Part shown: one piece after another, positions 52,395 to 61,658 of the stretch
Layout: each line of letters starts with the position of its first letter
Position numbering within the stretch: the first letter of the stretch is position 1
NCBI GenBank assembly: GCA_965240325.2
Contig: OZ251233.1
Span: 2,232,001-2,296,000, forward strand
Length of the DNA stretch: 64,000 nt
Origin: Rebecca billardiae RCC1528
Taxonomy: Eukaryota > Haptophyta
Reading direction: 5' to 3'
Notes under the pieces: model-generated
Seen by the model: only the letters and a program-made list of their open reading frames with translations
Told to the model about the DNA's origin: nothing
The model's database searches: none
Translations under genes and position numbers: made by a program

Positions 52395-54112
52395 CTCCTC
52401 GTCCGACAGCAGCTCGTCGTCGTCGACGTCGCTGCCGCGCGCGCGCGCCGCGCTCGCCGCGTTCACGTGCGGCTCGAGCTCGCGCATGTCCTGGCGCAGC
52501 GGCTTGATGGACGGCGGCACCTCGGGCGTGGTGCGCTCCGCCGCGCCGGCCGGCTGCGCGCCCGCCGCCGGCAGCTCTGCGCCCTCCTGCGGCGGCAGCT
52601 CGAAGTAGGGCAGGCGGCCGCGCTGCCAGTCGGTGAGCACCATCTTGGCGGCGGTGTTCAGGTCGGGGTCGCCGCCCTTGAGCAGCTTCCCCGTGCGCGC
52701 CGCCAGCTGCGCGAGGAAGTCCTCGTGGTCCTGCGGCCGCGCGGCCGGCCGCGCGGTCGGGCGGGTCAGGGCGGGTCGGGCGGCGCTGAGCGGCCGGCCA
52801 GCGCGCGCGCGCGGGCCGCGCGCAGGCGCGCGCGCGCGCGCACCGTCCAGCTGGCGATGGAGTAGGTGCGCGTGATGTACTCGGGCTTGACGCGCTCGAG
52901 CACGGCGCCGACGTACTCGGTGCAGTCCTCCACGCGCTCGAAGCGCACCACGCCCTTGAGCACCAGCTCGGTCTCGGAGAAGCCGCCGCTCGGCCGCACC
53001 GTCCCCGGGCAGTCGATCAGGTAGACGCGCCGGAAGAGCGTGATGTACTGCCAGACCTTGGTCTCGCCGGGGACGGGCGCGACGGAGCACACCTTCTTCT
53101 TGCGCAGCGTGTTGATGATGCTCGACTTGCCCACGTTGGGGTAGCCCACGAACCCCACGCTCACCGCCTTCTTGTCCGCGTGCAGCTTGGCGTACTGCCG
53201 CAGCAGCGCGATCAGCGCGCCCTTGCCAAACGGGTTGGTGATCGACGCGTGGAAGGCGATGGTGGGCGCCTCGCGCGAGAGCACCTTGATCCAGCGCGCG
53301 GTCACCTTGGTGGGCAGCAGGTCGCACTTGTTCAGCACGAAGACCAGGTGCTTGTGCCCCGCGTGCTTCTTGAGGAACGCCTCGACGTGGCGCGCGCGCG
53401 TGCCCATCGGGTCTCGCGCGTCCAGCACCTGCACGACCACGTCCGACGAGTCGACGACCTTGAGGACCTCGCCGCGGATGCGGCGGGACATGCCCGCCTC
53501 GAAGACCTTCTCGCGCGCCGGCGCGGTGTACTCCGCCGCGTCGTGCTGCAGGCTCGAGTCCGCCGCCTCCGCGTACCCGCCCTGCGCGTGCTGCGCGGCC
53601 GCGGCCAGCGCCTCGTAGTCGTGCGCGCCCAGCTTGGCGCGCTTGCGCTGCTTGCGCGGGCCGAAGGTGGACTCGAAGGTCTCGGCGCCGAGCAGGTCCA
53701 TGCGCGTGCGCTTGCCCGACTCCTTCAGCAGCCCCATCGGCAGCTTGTGCGCCTTGATCAGCACGCTGTACGGGTCGGCGACGCGCGTGGCGACCTCCTC
53801 TCGGAACGCCTGCATCTCCTGCTGCCCGACCACGCGCGTGTTGCCGAACCAGCGGCGGTCGGGCTGCACGCGCGCGGGGAGCATGTCCTGCACCTGCGCC
53901 CCCACGCCCACGCCGCCCTTCACGATCTTCCCCGCCTTGTCCCGCTTCAGCTTCGTGCGGTACATGTTGAGCCGGTTGATCGTGCCCTTGTCGCGCAGCT
54001 TCGGCCCGCTCGCCTTCGCCTTGGCGCTGGGCGCGCGGCTGGCCGAGGTGGACGCATTGCTGCCCGTGTGCAGCGCGTTCGCCTGCGCGTGCAGCCGCCG
54101 CGCGCGCGGCAT
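52125..54112 (-). CDS. NOG2: NOG2/GNL2, nucleolar GTPase of 60S ribosome assembly
   Basis: Exons complement(52844-54112, 52125-52730) give 624 residues with a 113-nt GT-AG intron, phase 0. This is a circularly permuted GTPase of the YlqF/YawG class that acts in late nucleolar 60S maturation. The motif order proves the permutation: G4 NKCDLLP (about residue 260), then G1 GYPNVGKSS (about 323), then G3 DCPG (about 365). The N-terminal NGP domain shows [38 protein letters not shown] and [13 protein letters not shown]. The second exon starts [20 protein letters not shown], a family hallmark. The C-terminus is acidic with a (DA)n stretch matching a GCGTCC repeat near 52380. The start at 54112 ([10 protein letters not shown]) is chosen because upstream frame content is not conserved. 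Confidence 0.95.
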
Positions 54113-54963
54113 TGTCGCGCCGCCCTGCGAGCCGCCCGCGGGCGCGGGCCTGGGTGGGACGGCGGGGAACGAGCGGGGCCCTGGGCACACGCGCCGCCCG
54201 CCGCCCTCGTGCCACGACCCGCGGCCACGGACGCACGGTACGATACCTCTCGGAGAATCGCATTCGACGAAACACGGCCGAGGCTGGGCTGCGGCAAGGG
54301 AGGCCCTTGGCTGCGGCATCGTGAACGATGTCGGCAATTTGATGTCGGGCGTTGCACCTTCTGACAGCAGCGTCATACAGGTAACATGATCATGAGGTAC
54401 GAGCGCGCCACGCCGACGCGGGCGTGCCCCCTGCTGTACTATGACGAATACTCGTGTGCCTCGGATGCACACAGCCGTGTGCCCATCCGCTGAGCACTGA
54501 CCTCTGTACAGTCTTAGTAGCACCAGGCCAGTGCTGGTCCTGGTGCTGGCTGCCGCGCTCAGGACTCAGGAGTGCTCAGCCTCATCTCTCACTAACACTC
54601 TGAGCACGCCGAGGGCGAGCGCAGCGGAGCGCTGGCCGCACGCTGATGCGTGCACGCCCCCCTCCGCGGTGCCGAAGAGCGAGTGGCGCGCGCCGAGCAC
54701 GCCGCCGTCCGAGTTTGAGCCGTCAGTAATGGCACGCGCGTCGAGTCGGCACGCCCAGGGCTGGCGGCGAGTGGCGTGTGGGCTGTCCGTGTGGGCTGCC
54801 GGTGCAGCGCGGTGCCGCCAGGAACGGCCGAGCAGAGCAGCGCCGTCGAGCGTCGCCTCGAGCGGCACACGGCAGCATCGCACGGTGCCCCGATTCGTGG
54901 GGCTGTCGGCGTCGGGCCGGACCGCCGGTGCCGCAGTGCACGCCCGCCACGCCCGCGCTCGCG
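54113..54963. other. Intergenic, NOG2 promoter side
   Basis: No convincing coding frame. The first 250 bp upstream of NOG2 becomes less GC-rich from about 54240. Confidence 0.45.
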
Positions 54964-55584
54964 CTATGCGTGCGCGCGCACGCTCGCGCACACGATGGCG
55001 ACCAGCTCCGCAGGCGCGCTCGGCAGCCGGTGCCGCAGCACCCACGCGCACAGGAGCTCGTCGAGCAGCGGGCGGCGCTCTGCTGCGAGGGCGGCGAGCA
55101 CTAACGCGCGCGCCGACCCGTGCGCGCGCGCCTCGTCCACGATCTCCAGCGGCCCGACGCTCGCCGCCCGCTCTCTGGCCAGCGCTGCGCCCAGGAGCTC
55201 GTCCAGCTCGCGCACGCTCGGGGCGCCGCGCCCGGACTGGGCGAGCGTCGCGAGCGCGGAGGCGGTCGTCGCGTGGGCGAGGCGGCGGGTCGCGTCGATG
55301 CCATACCCGCTCGACGTGCTCAGCGCGAGCACGTGCGCGATGGCTGCGCCGAGCGTGCTCGCGAAGCTCGGCAGTGTCGGCACCTCCGCCGCGCGGCTCA
55401 GCGCCGCCACGTCCTGCGGGCGGAGGCGGTGGCGAGGGGGCGGGCTGGAACCGCCGTGAGTGGCAGGGATGGGGGGCCGAGCGCCCAGCGCGATCCATCG
55501 CGCGCGCACCTGCACCGCTTGCAGGAGCAGCGCCTCTCCTCTGTCCTCGTGCAGCGGGCGCGCCTCCGCCATGGTCGCCACCAT
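54964..55584 (-). CDS. Hypothetical protein, helical
   Basis: 206 residues; Met at 55584 or 55572. Amino-acid balance is normal and helices are predicted by eye (IAHVLALSTSSGYG, RELDELLGAALARERAASVG, LVLAALAAERRPLLDELLCA). No domain recognised. The opposite and alternative frames are Arg-rich and much less protein-like, which is the main reason for accepting this one. A 5' exon may be missing. Confidence 0.4.
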   Translation of the reverse strand: MVATMAEARPLHEDRGEALLLQAVQVRARWIALGARPPIPATHGGSSPPPRHRLRPQDVAALSRAAEVPTLPSFASTLGAAIAHVLALSTSSGYGIDATRRLAHATTASALATLAQSGRGAPSVRELDELLGAALARERAASVGPLEIVDEARAHGSARALVLAALAAERRPLLDELLCAWVLRHRLPSAPAELVAIVCASVRAHA

Positions 55585-55752
55585 GATTTCTCGAGGGCGC
55601 GCGCTGTTTCAAAATCAAAATTATCGCTTCTGCGCATGGCGGGGGAACACTCTGCGATGATGAAGCCTCCAGATGACACTGTCTTGCTTGAGAGTGAGTG
55701 AGTTGACAGTCGATAGATGGAGGCTGGCGTGGCCCATCCACGTACTCGTCAC

Positions 55753-56949
55753 TCAACAGTCACCGCGCGGCCGACGAGCCATTCGGCGCCTCGGCAGCAG
55801 CAGCAGCGCGATGCGATGGCATCGCGCGCTCCGCAGGCGCTCCGCCTCTGGGCGTGCCACAGCCGGCACGAGCCGCGCCTGCGCGCGCGCGCTCGCGGAG
55901 GCGCGGCTTGTCGTGCACTCGTGCACGCACCGCCCAACCCTGCGCACGGCGTGCGTGTACAGCGCCAGGTCGACACGCAGCAGCTCGTGCAGAGACTCGA
56001 GCTCGGCCGCGGTGGGCGCGTTGCGCGGCGCGCTCCTGCTCGCCGAGTTGTCGTTCGCGTGCGTGCTCGCCAGCGCCGTGCCGCTCTGCTCGCGCATGAA
56101 CGGCCAGTCGAAGCGCTCGCCCAGCACGAGCGGCACGCTCAGGCAGCTGCCGTGCGCCTGCGTCACGTTCTCGAAGACGATCGGGAAGAGATCGTCGCAG
56201 AGCAGCGCCTCCTTGGCGCGCGCGTACGCGCCGGGCTCGAGGCCCGGGTCACCGGGGTGCACGATGCGCTGCGCGCCGGTGCACTGCTTCTTGAAGGGCA
56301 GCGGCACGCCGCGGGGCGAGAAGACGACGGGGGGCGCGCACGCCCTGCACGCGCTCATGCCCGAGAGCTCCTCCGCGTACACGTTGCCCACCAGGGAGGC
56401 GTACTCGAGCAGGGAGAGGTGGGGGCAGCGCCGGCCGTACGGGGTCGTGCGGAAGATCGGGTTGCCGCAGTGACTGCACGCCTCGACACAGCCCGTGCAG
56501 AACCAGCGGTAGTCGCTCACCATCCGCTCGACCGGGTGGCGCAGCAGCATCGCGAGCTTTGCCGCGCTCGCTCGCCCAGAGCACGCGGCAGTGGCCGTAC
56601 GCGCCCTGCACGAGGGTGTGCCGGTGCAGCTCGTCCGCGCCGGCGTCCGCGAAGCGCCCGCAGTACCCGCGCGAGTAGCACCGCAGCCCGGCGTGCAGGC
56701 GGGGAAAGCGCGGCACAAAGTGCTCGCGCGCCTCCCGGCACGTGTACGCGCCGAGGATATCGCGCATCGTCGACCCGGCCGCCATAGGGACGGGCGCGGC
56801 ACGCGGCCGTTTGTGGTCTGCGGCCCGGCGCTCAGCTCACTCACGCACACCTCGCCGTCGGGGAGCTCCCACCGCCGCCGCTTGGACGCCACGGGGGCGG
56901 CGGCCATGCACACCGCGAGCCAAAACACGCCGCGCTTGTCCGCATCCAT
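55753..56949 (-). pseudogene. Sulfotransferase-like gene broken by frameshift(s)
   Basis: Three stretches of protein-like sequence lie in order on the minus strand but not in one frame. From 56949: MDADKRGVFWLAVCMAAAPV, a signal-anchor. From 56785 in another frame: MAAGSTMRDILGAYTCREAR, FVPRFPRLHAGLRCYSRGYC and QGAYGHCRVLWAS. From about 56560 back in the first frame: AMLLRHPVERMVSDYRWFC, FPIVFENVTQAHGSCL and LGERFDWPFM. The RHPVERMVSDY element is the PAPS 3'-phosphate loop of heparan-type sulfotransferases. The shift near 56555-56565 equals one extra base in a GCGCGG run, with no room for an intron. It could be a true lesion, a sequencing error or an unusual frameshift. The start lies 76 bp from the divergent ClpR gene. 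Confidence 0.55.
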
Positions 56950-57025
56950 CCCTACCGTACAGGCGCCCTTTCCGCCGTCGTCAGCGGGACGCTTCGGCCG
57001 CGGTGCGGGCGTGGTCGGGCGCGCG

Positions 57026-58162
57026 ATGGCGACGACGCGGCAGCGGATGCGGCTGGCGTGCATCGCGGCGGCCGTGCTCGCGGCGGCAGTGAGATCGAGT
57101 GCGCTCGCGGCGCGCCCCGCGCCGCAGGCGCCCCTCCGCCGCGTGGCCAGTGGCAGGTGCGCGCTCGCGCGCCGCCGCGCCGGCTGCCCCGCGGCGCGCT
57201 GCGTGCCGCCGCCGCTCAGCCTCGGGGCGTGCGCGCGCGCCGATGACGCTCGCGCCGCGCCGCCGCGCTCGCGCAGGCGCGCGCAGCAGCGCATGATGCC
57301 TCGCGGCGGCGTGAAGGTGCCGTACAAGGTGCCCAACTCCGAGTTCTACCAGTGGGTCGGCGTGTACGAGCGCATGGCGCGCGAGCGCATCCTCTTCCTG
57401 CGCTCCGGCCTCGACGACAACGTGGTGAACGGGATGATCGCGACGCTGCTCTACCTGGAGAACGAGGACCGCTCGTCGCCCGTGCAGCTGTACGTCAACG
57501 TGCCCGGCTCGCTCACCAAGGCGGGCCTCGCCCTCTTCGACACGATGCGCTCGATCGCGTTCCCGATCGCGACGCTCAACCTGGGGATGGCTGCCGACAT
57601 GGGCGCGTTCGTCGTCGCGGCGGGGGACAAGGGGAAGCGCTCGTCGCTGCCGAACGCGCGGTTCGTGCTGTGCGCCCCCGCGATCCGCGGCGTGCCCGGC
57701 GAGCAGCCGCCCATCATGCAGGCCGAGGACATCGGCCGCGAGGTCGGCGAGGTGCTGCGCGACCGACGCAGGCTGGCGGGCGCGCTCGCCGAGCTGACGG
57801 GCCAGACGGAGGACGCGGTGCTCAAGGTGCTCAAGCGCGACGCGTACTTCGACGCGAAGGAGGCGAAGGCGTTTGGGCTCATCGACAACATCGTCGCGCC
57901 GAAGACGGGCGCCAAGACGGCGGCCAGCGACGACGACGTGCGCGCGCGCGCGCGCGCCCTCTCGCGCGCGCGGCGGCGCGCGCCCAGCCTGCCCTGCGCA
58001 CACGCCACACGCTCACTCGGGACACGCGCGCCGCGCCCCGCCGCGCAGTTTGGCTTCGGCAACTTCGGCGCGAACCCGCCCGACGCCGCGGCGATGGGCG
58101 CGGGCGGCGCGCGCGCGGGAGACGGCGGCGGCGACTCGGACTACACGCCGCAGCTCGCGTAG
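57026..58162 (+). CDS. Plastid ClpP-family protein without catalytic residues (ClpR-like)
   Basis: Exons 57026-57937 and 58049-58162 give 341 residues (intron 111 nt, GTGCGC...GCAG, phase 0). The Clp fold is clear: RERILFLRSGLDDNVVNGMI, LLYLENEDRSSPVQLYVNVP, LTKAGLALFDTMRSIAFPIA, and TGQTEDAVLKVLKRDAYFDA with EAKAFGLIDNIV. In active ClpP the nucleophile sits in 'G-x-A-A/S-S-M/S', but here the text is GMAADMGAF with no Ser. The His of 'ARxMIHQP' is Cys in ARFVLCAP. This is therefore ClpR-like, a structural subunit of the plastid Clp core. The N-terminus has a hydrophobic signal (LACIAAAVLAAA) ending at ALAARPAP and then an Arg/Ser-rich transit-like region, the two-part leader of complex plastids. 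Confidence 0.85.
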   Translation: MATTRQRMRLACIAAAVLAAAVRSSALAARPAPQAPLRRVASGRCALARRRAGCPAARCVPPPLSLGACARADDARAAPPRSRRRAQQRMMPRGGVKVPYKVPNSEFYQWVGVYERMARERILFLRSGLDDNVVNGMIATLLYLENEDRSSPVQLYVNVPGSLTKAGLALFDTMRSIAFPIATLNLGMAADMGAFVVAAGDKGKRSSLPNARFVLCAPAIRGVPGEQPPIMQAEDIGREVGEVLRDRRRLAGALAELTGQTEDAVLKVLKRDAYFDAKEAKAFGLIDNIVAPKTGAKTAASDDDVRARARALSRARRRAPSLPCAHATRSLGTRAPRPAAQFGFGNFGANPPDAAAMGAGGARAGDGGGDSDYTPQLA

Positions 58163-58615
58163 GCGCGCGCCCTGCGACGTGCTGCGCTGCGCGCGCGGGC
58201 GGGCAACACCGCTCACGCGACGGCGACGGGCACGGGCTCGCGTCGCGCTGCCTGCGGGCTGCTCCGGCGCGGGATCCCCGCCTGCGCGCGCTCTGGCTCC
58301 TGCGGTGCGGCACTCGCCACGTGCGGGATCTTGAGCCCGGCTGCGCCGCTGTGGTTGAGCTGCCGCACTGTCGGCCGCCACAGGTGACCGTGGCATCTGG
58401 CATCGCGGGCCGCCGCCCGCTCGGCTTCGGTTGTCAGTGCTGACGAGTCTGAAGTCGCGCACCTCTCCGTCTCCGTCCGAGGCGCCTCCGAGGTGGTGGC
58501 GGCACCGCTCCGCGGTCTACCAGTACGACTCATGTAATAGTGATGTATGGCGATCGATGATTGTCGGCGCCCGGTCGGCGCCGTTGCGCAAATCGATCGG
58601 CGGTACAACTACAAG
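58163..58615. other. Intergenic upstream of the FkbM gene
   Basis: No coding signal; GC falls after 58440. Confidence 0.45.
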
Positions 58616-58666
58616 TACAGTTTACTACTGTAAGAATAAGAGACGCACACAGCTCAGGCAGGCGAG
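58616..58666 (-). repeat. Solo arm of the foldback family in the FkbM leader
   Basis: Inverted copy of the arm seen at 15778-15826, with a 5-nt insertion (ctgta) inside. It ends 13 bp before the FkbM start codon, so it is probably transcribed as part of the 5' leader. Confidence 0.78.
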
Positions 58667-58679
58667 TACAGTAAGCACG

Positions 58680-60173
58680 ATGGCGGCGTGCGCCCCCGGC
58701 GCGCTCGCGCCGCGGCGCGTCGCGGTACTACTCGTCGCGCTCGCGTGCGTGATGCTGCTGATCGGCTATCCCATGGAGCGCTCGCTGCTCGCACCGCAGC
58801 GGGCGGCCTCCGCGGACAGTGCGCCCAGCACCGACCAGCCCACGCGCGCGGTGGCGCCTGCAGCGCGCGCCTTGCCGCGGCCGGCCTCGGCGCCTGCGGC
58901 CCCGAACCGAACCGCCCCGACGCGCGTCGCGTCGTCGGCTGACGCTCGCCGCGCGCGCGATCTCGAGATCGCGCGCCTCGCGCGGCCGGGCGAGTCGTGC
59001 AGCTGCGGCGCGAGTGTGCGCAACTGGGAGCGGTGCGTGCAGCGGCTCGGGCAGCGGCCGGGGCAGCGGCCGGAGGAGCTGCGCTTCGTGCAGATCGGCG
59101 CGCACACGGGCGCGGGCGACCGCAACGACCCGTCGCGCAGCGTGCGCCTCTCCGAGTGGAGCGGCCTGCTGGTGGAGGCGGACCCAGCCACCTTCCCCGC
59201 GCTCGTGGCCAACATGTGCGCGCCCGGGCAGCGGCACACGTGCGTGAACCGCGCGGTGTGCGCGGCGGACGAGGCGGCGAGGACGCCGACGCTGGACTTC
59301 TACGGGCTCTCGGCCGACATCTCGCGCGAGACGGGCGTGGACGCGCGCACCAACCTCAGCTTCCCGCGCTGGGCGGCGCAGGTCGCCTCGCTCGACCGCG
59401 CGCGCGTGCTCCGGTTCGAGCCGCTGCTGCGCGAGGAGCTCAAGGCGCGCAACGCGGGCGCTGCCGCGGCCAGTGCGCTCGACGCGTTCGAGCTGGAGGC
59501 GTACGTGGTGCGGCACGAGGTGCGGTGCCAGTCGCTCGAGGCGCTGCTCGCCCCGGCCCCCGGCGCCGCCCCCGCCCCGGACGTGCGCGGCGGCGGCGCG
59601 TCCGCCCTCCCGGCCTTCCGCGCCGCGCAGCTGCTGGTGGTGGACACGGAGGGGCACGACGGCCGCATCCTGCGCTCGCTGCCGCTCCGGAGGGGCGGCT
59701 TCCGCCCGCGCTTCATCACGTTCGAGCAGACGCACCTCGACCGCGGCGAGCGCGCGCGCACGGCGGCGCACCTGCGCGACGCCGGCTACGTCTTCCAGCT
59801 GGTGCTGCCCGAGGTGAACGAGCAGCTGCTCGGGCCGGGCACGCCCGCGGCCGTGGTTTCGCGCAGCCGCTTCCACGCGCTGATGGGCCACACCTGGCGC
59901 CGCTTCAGCTGGCTGCAGCGCGAGGGCAGGCCGGAGCTCGAGTGCATCCCGCTGCTCGCCAACGCGGAGAACGTCTTCGCCGCGCGGCCGGCCGAGCCGG
60001 GCGAGCCGCGCGTCGAGGCCGAGGGCAGCGCGTGCGCGACCGAGTGCCCCGACCACACGCTCGACGAGCTGCGCGCGCTCGCGGCCGAGGTGCTGGCGGA
60101 CGCGGCCGCGCGCGCCGCGCACAAGCAGGCGGCAGCGGCTCCGACGCCGCGGCGCGGGCGCCGCCGGCAATAA
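58680..60173 (+). CDS. Membrane-anchored FkbM-type methyltransferase
   Basis: Single exon, 497 residues. Residues 13-30 form one helix (RVAVLLVALACVMLLIGY), typical of a type II Golgi anchor. A Pro/Ala stem follows, then the FkbM domain: FVQIGAHTGAGDRND (SAM-binding loop), SGLLVEADPATFPALVANMC, CVNRAVCAADEAA, QLLVVDTEGHDGRILRSLPL and PRFITFEQTHL. FkbM domains are SAM-dependent O-methyltransferases. In algae, membrane-anchored members probably methylate glycans in the secretory pathway, though the acceptor is unknown. Conserved Cys residues in the stem (SCSCGASVRNWERC) suggest disulphides in the lumen. ATG 58680 immediately follows a foldback repeat arm; the frame stays open further upstream but without a better start. 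Confidence 0.87.
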   Translation: MAACAPGALAPRRVAVLLVALACVMLLIGYPMERSLLAPQRAASADSAPSTDQPTRAVAPAARALPRPASAPAAPNRTAPTRVASSADARRARDLEIARLARPGESCSCGASVRNWERCVQRLGQRPGQRPEELRFVQIGAHTGAGDRNDPSRSVRLSEWSGLLVEADPATFPALVANMCAPGQRHTCVNRAVCAADEAARTPTLDFYGLSADISRETGVDARTNLSFPRWAAQVASLDRARVLRFEPLLREELKARNAGAAAASALDAFELEAYVVRHEVRCQSLEALLAPAPGAAPAPDVRGGGASALPAFRAAQLLVVDTEGHDGRILRSLPLRRGGFRPRFITFEQTHLDRGERARTAAHLRDAGYVFQLVLPEVNEQLLGPGTPAAVVSRSRFHALMGHTWRRFSWLQREGRPELECIPLLANAENVFAARPAEPGEPRVEAEGSACATECPDHTLDELRALAAEVLADAAARAAHKQAAAAPTPRRGRRRQ

Positions 60174-60505
60174 CTGCTCGCACCGGCGGAACACCTCGTA
60201 GTCCCAATAGATTCTGACTCTACTATTTTTTCGACGATATGTGATTACGTACCCGTCCCGCCCGTGCTAAAACTGCGCTGAGACGTACGACTGACTGACT
60301 GTCAGCACTGTCTCACTCACAGACTGAGTCACAGTCACACTGTCGCGACGCGCTGCCGCGTAGTCGTCGCGACCCGCCCCGACCCGCGACCATGCAGCAG
60401 CGTTCGGCCGGCGGCGGGCATCATCGAGCGCCTCGGCGCGCTGGTCAGCATCAGCCCCCGAGGCGCGCCGGGCTCGCCGGGCGCTCCACGCGCGGCCGCC
60501 CGCGC
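60174..60505. other. Intergenic between convergent genes
   Basis: 3' flanks of the FkbM gene (plus) and the HAD gene (minus). A CTGACTGACTGTCAGCA patch near 60290 and CACTGTCTCACTCACAGACT nearby form short repeats. No gene. Confidence 0.5.
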
Positions 60506-61537
60506 TCAGCCCCGCAGCGGGCGGCCGAGCGGCGCGAGCACGAGCGCGTCGATGGCGGCCGCCCAGCCGTCGGCCGCGTTGGACGGCGCGACCAGCTGCG
60601 CGCTGCGCTTCGCGGCGGCGACGCCGTTGTCCATGGCGACGGAGTGGCCGCAGAGCTGGAGGAGCTGCACGTCGTTCTCGCCGTCGCCGATCGCCAGCGC
60701 CTCCTCGGGCGCCACGCCCCAGCGCTCGAGCAGCTCCCCCGCCGCCCTCCCCTTGTGCACGCCGCGCGGACACACTTCCACGCACCAGCGGAGCGCCTGC
60801 GTCACGTCCGCGCGCGTGCCGACGAGCAGCTCGAGCTCGGCGCGGAGGCTGCCGCCGGCGGCCTCCTCGTCGGAGGTGAGGAAGAGCACCTTGTGCACCG
60901 CCCCCTGCACCGCGCCGCGCGCCGCCAGCCGCGCCACGCCCCGCAGCGGCGAGTCGCCGACCGCGGCCAGCTTGTGCGCGAGCGCGCACTTGGGGCGGTC
61001 CACGAGCGCCTCGTCGCCGACGTACGCCACGGCGGTGGCGCGGGAGCGGCGCGCCTCGGCGAAGTCGAGCACGTCGGCCACCACGTCGGCCGGCACCGTG
61101 CTCGACTGCGGCGCCGCGCCCTCGTCGAACACGGCGCCGCCGTTGAGGTAGATGCCGGGGACGCCGCCGTTCAGCGCGCGCTCGGTGAGCACGTGCTGCG
61201 TCCACGCGCCGGCGCGCGCGCGGCCGGTGGCGGGGACGACGCGCACGCCGAGCTCGGAGAGCCGGCGCAGCGCCTCCGTCGAGCGCGCGGAGAGCCGGTG
61301 GTCCGGGCCGAGCAGCGTGCCGTCGCAGTCGGTGAAGATCACGCGCGGCGGCCCCACCTCCCGCAGCGCGCGCGCCCACGCGGCCGGGTCGGGCAGCGCG
61401 AGCTGCGCGGCCGAGGGCGGCGAGGCGGAGGCGCTGATGCACGCGTGGCGCGGCGCGGCGCGGCTTGCGACGCGCGGGAGGCTCGGCCTGCCGGCGAGTG
61501 CTGACGCCACGGCCACGAGCTGCATCACGCTGCGCAT
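60506..61537 (-). CDS. Cof-type HAD phosphatase
   Basis: Single exon, 343 residues from ATG 61537. HAD motif I is VIFTDCDGTLLG (Asp70, Asp72), motif II ATGRAR-type follows the first helices (VVPATGRARAG), motif III Lys lies in RGVHKGRAAGELLERWG, and motif IV is AIGDGENDVQLL. GVPGIYLNGGAVF and SVAMDNGVAAAKRSAQLVAP are typical of the Cof/class IIB group, which hydrolyse sugar phosphates or flavin mononucleotide. The N-terminal 45 residues (MRSVMQLVAVASALAGRPSL) contain a mildly hydrophobic leader followed by Arg/Ser-rich sequence, suggesting organelle targeting. Head to head with the GT14 gene, 121 bp apart. Confidence 0.9.
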   Translation of the reverse strand: MRSVMQLVAVASALAGRPSLPRVASRAAPRHACISASASPPSAAQLALPDPAAWARALREVGPPRVIFTDCDGTLLGPDHRLSARSTEALRRLSELGVRVVPATGRARAGAWTQHVLTERALNGGVPGIYLNGGAVFDEGAAPQSSTVPADVVADVLDFAEARRSRATAVAYVGDEALVDRPKCALAHKLAAVGDSPLRGVARLAARGAVQGAVHKVLFLTSDEEAAGGSLRAELELLVGTRADVTQALRWCVEVCPRGVHKGRAAGELLERWGVAPEEALAIGDGENDVQLLQLCGHSVAMDNGVAAAKRSAQLVAPSNAADGWAAAIDALVLAPLGRPLRG

Positions 61538-61658
61538 CTCGAGGCCCGCCGTGCGGCCGGTGGGAGTCGCGTCCGGCCGCGGAATCTTTCTCTCCGTGCG
61601 GGTGCGGCCGGACCGCCTTCGCGTGCTCTTGTCGATTTTGATGGGCGGGGCGCCAAGC

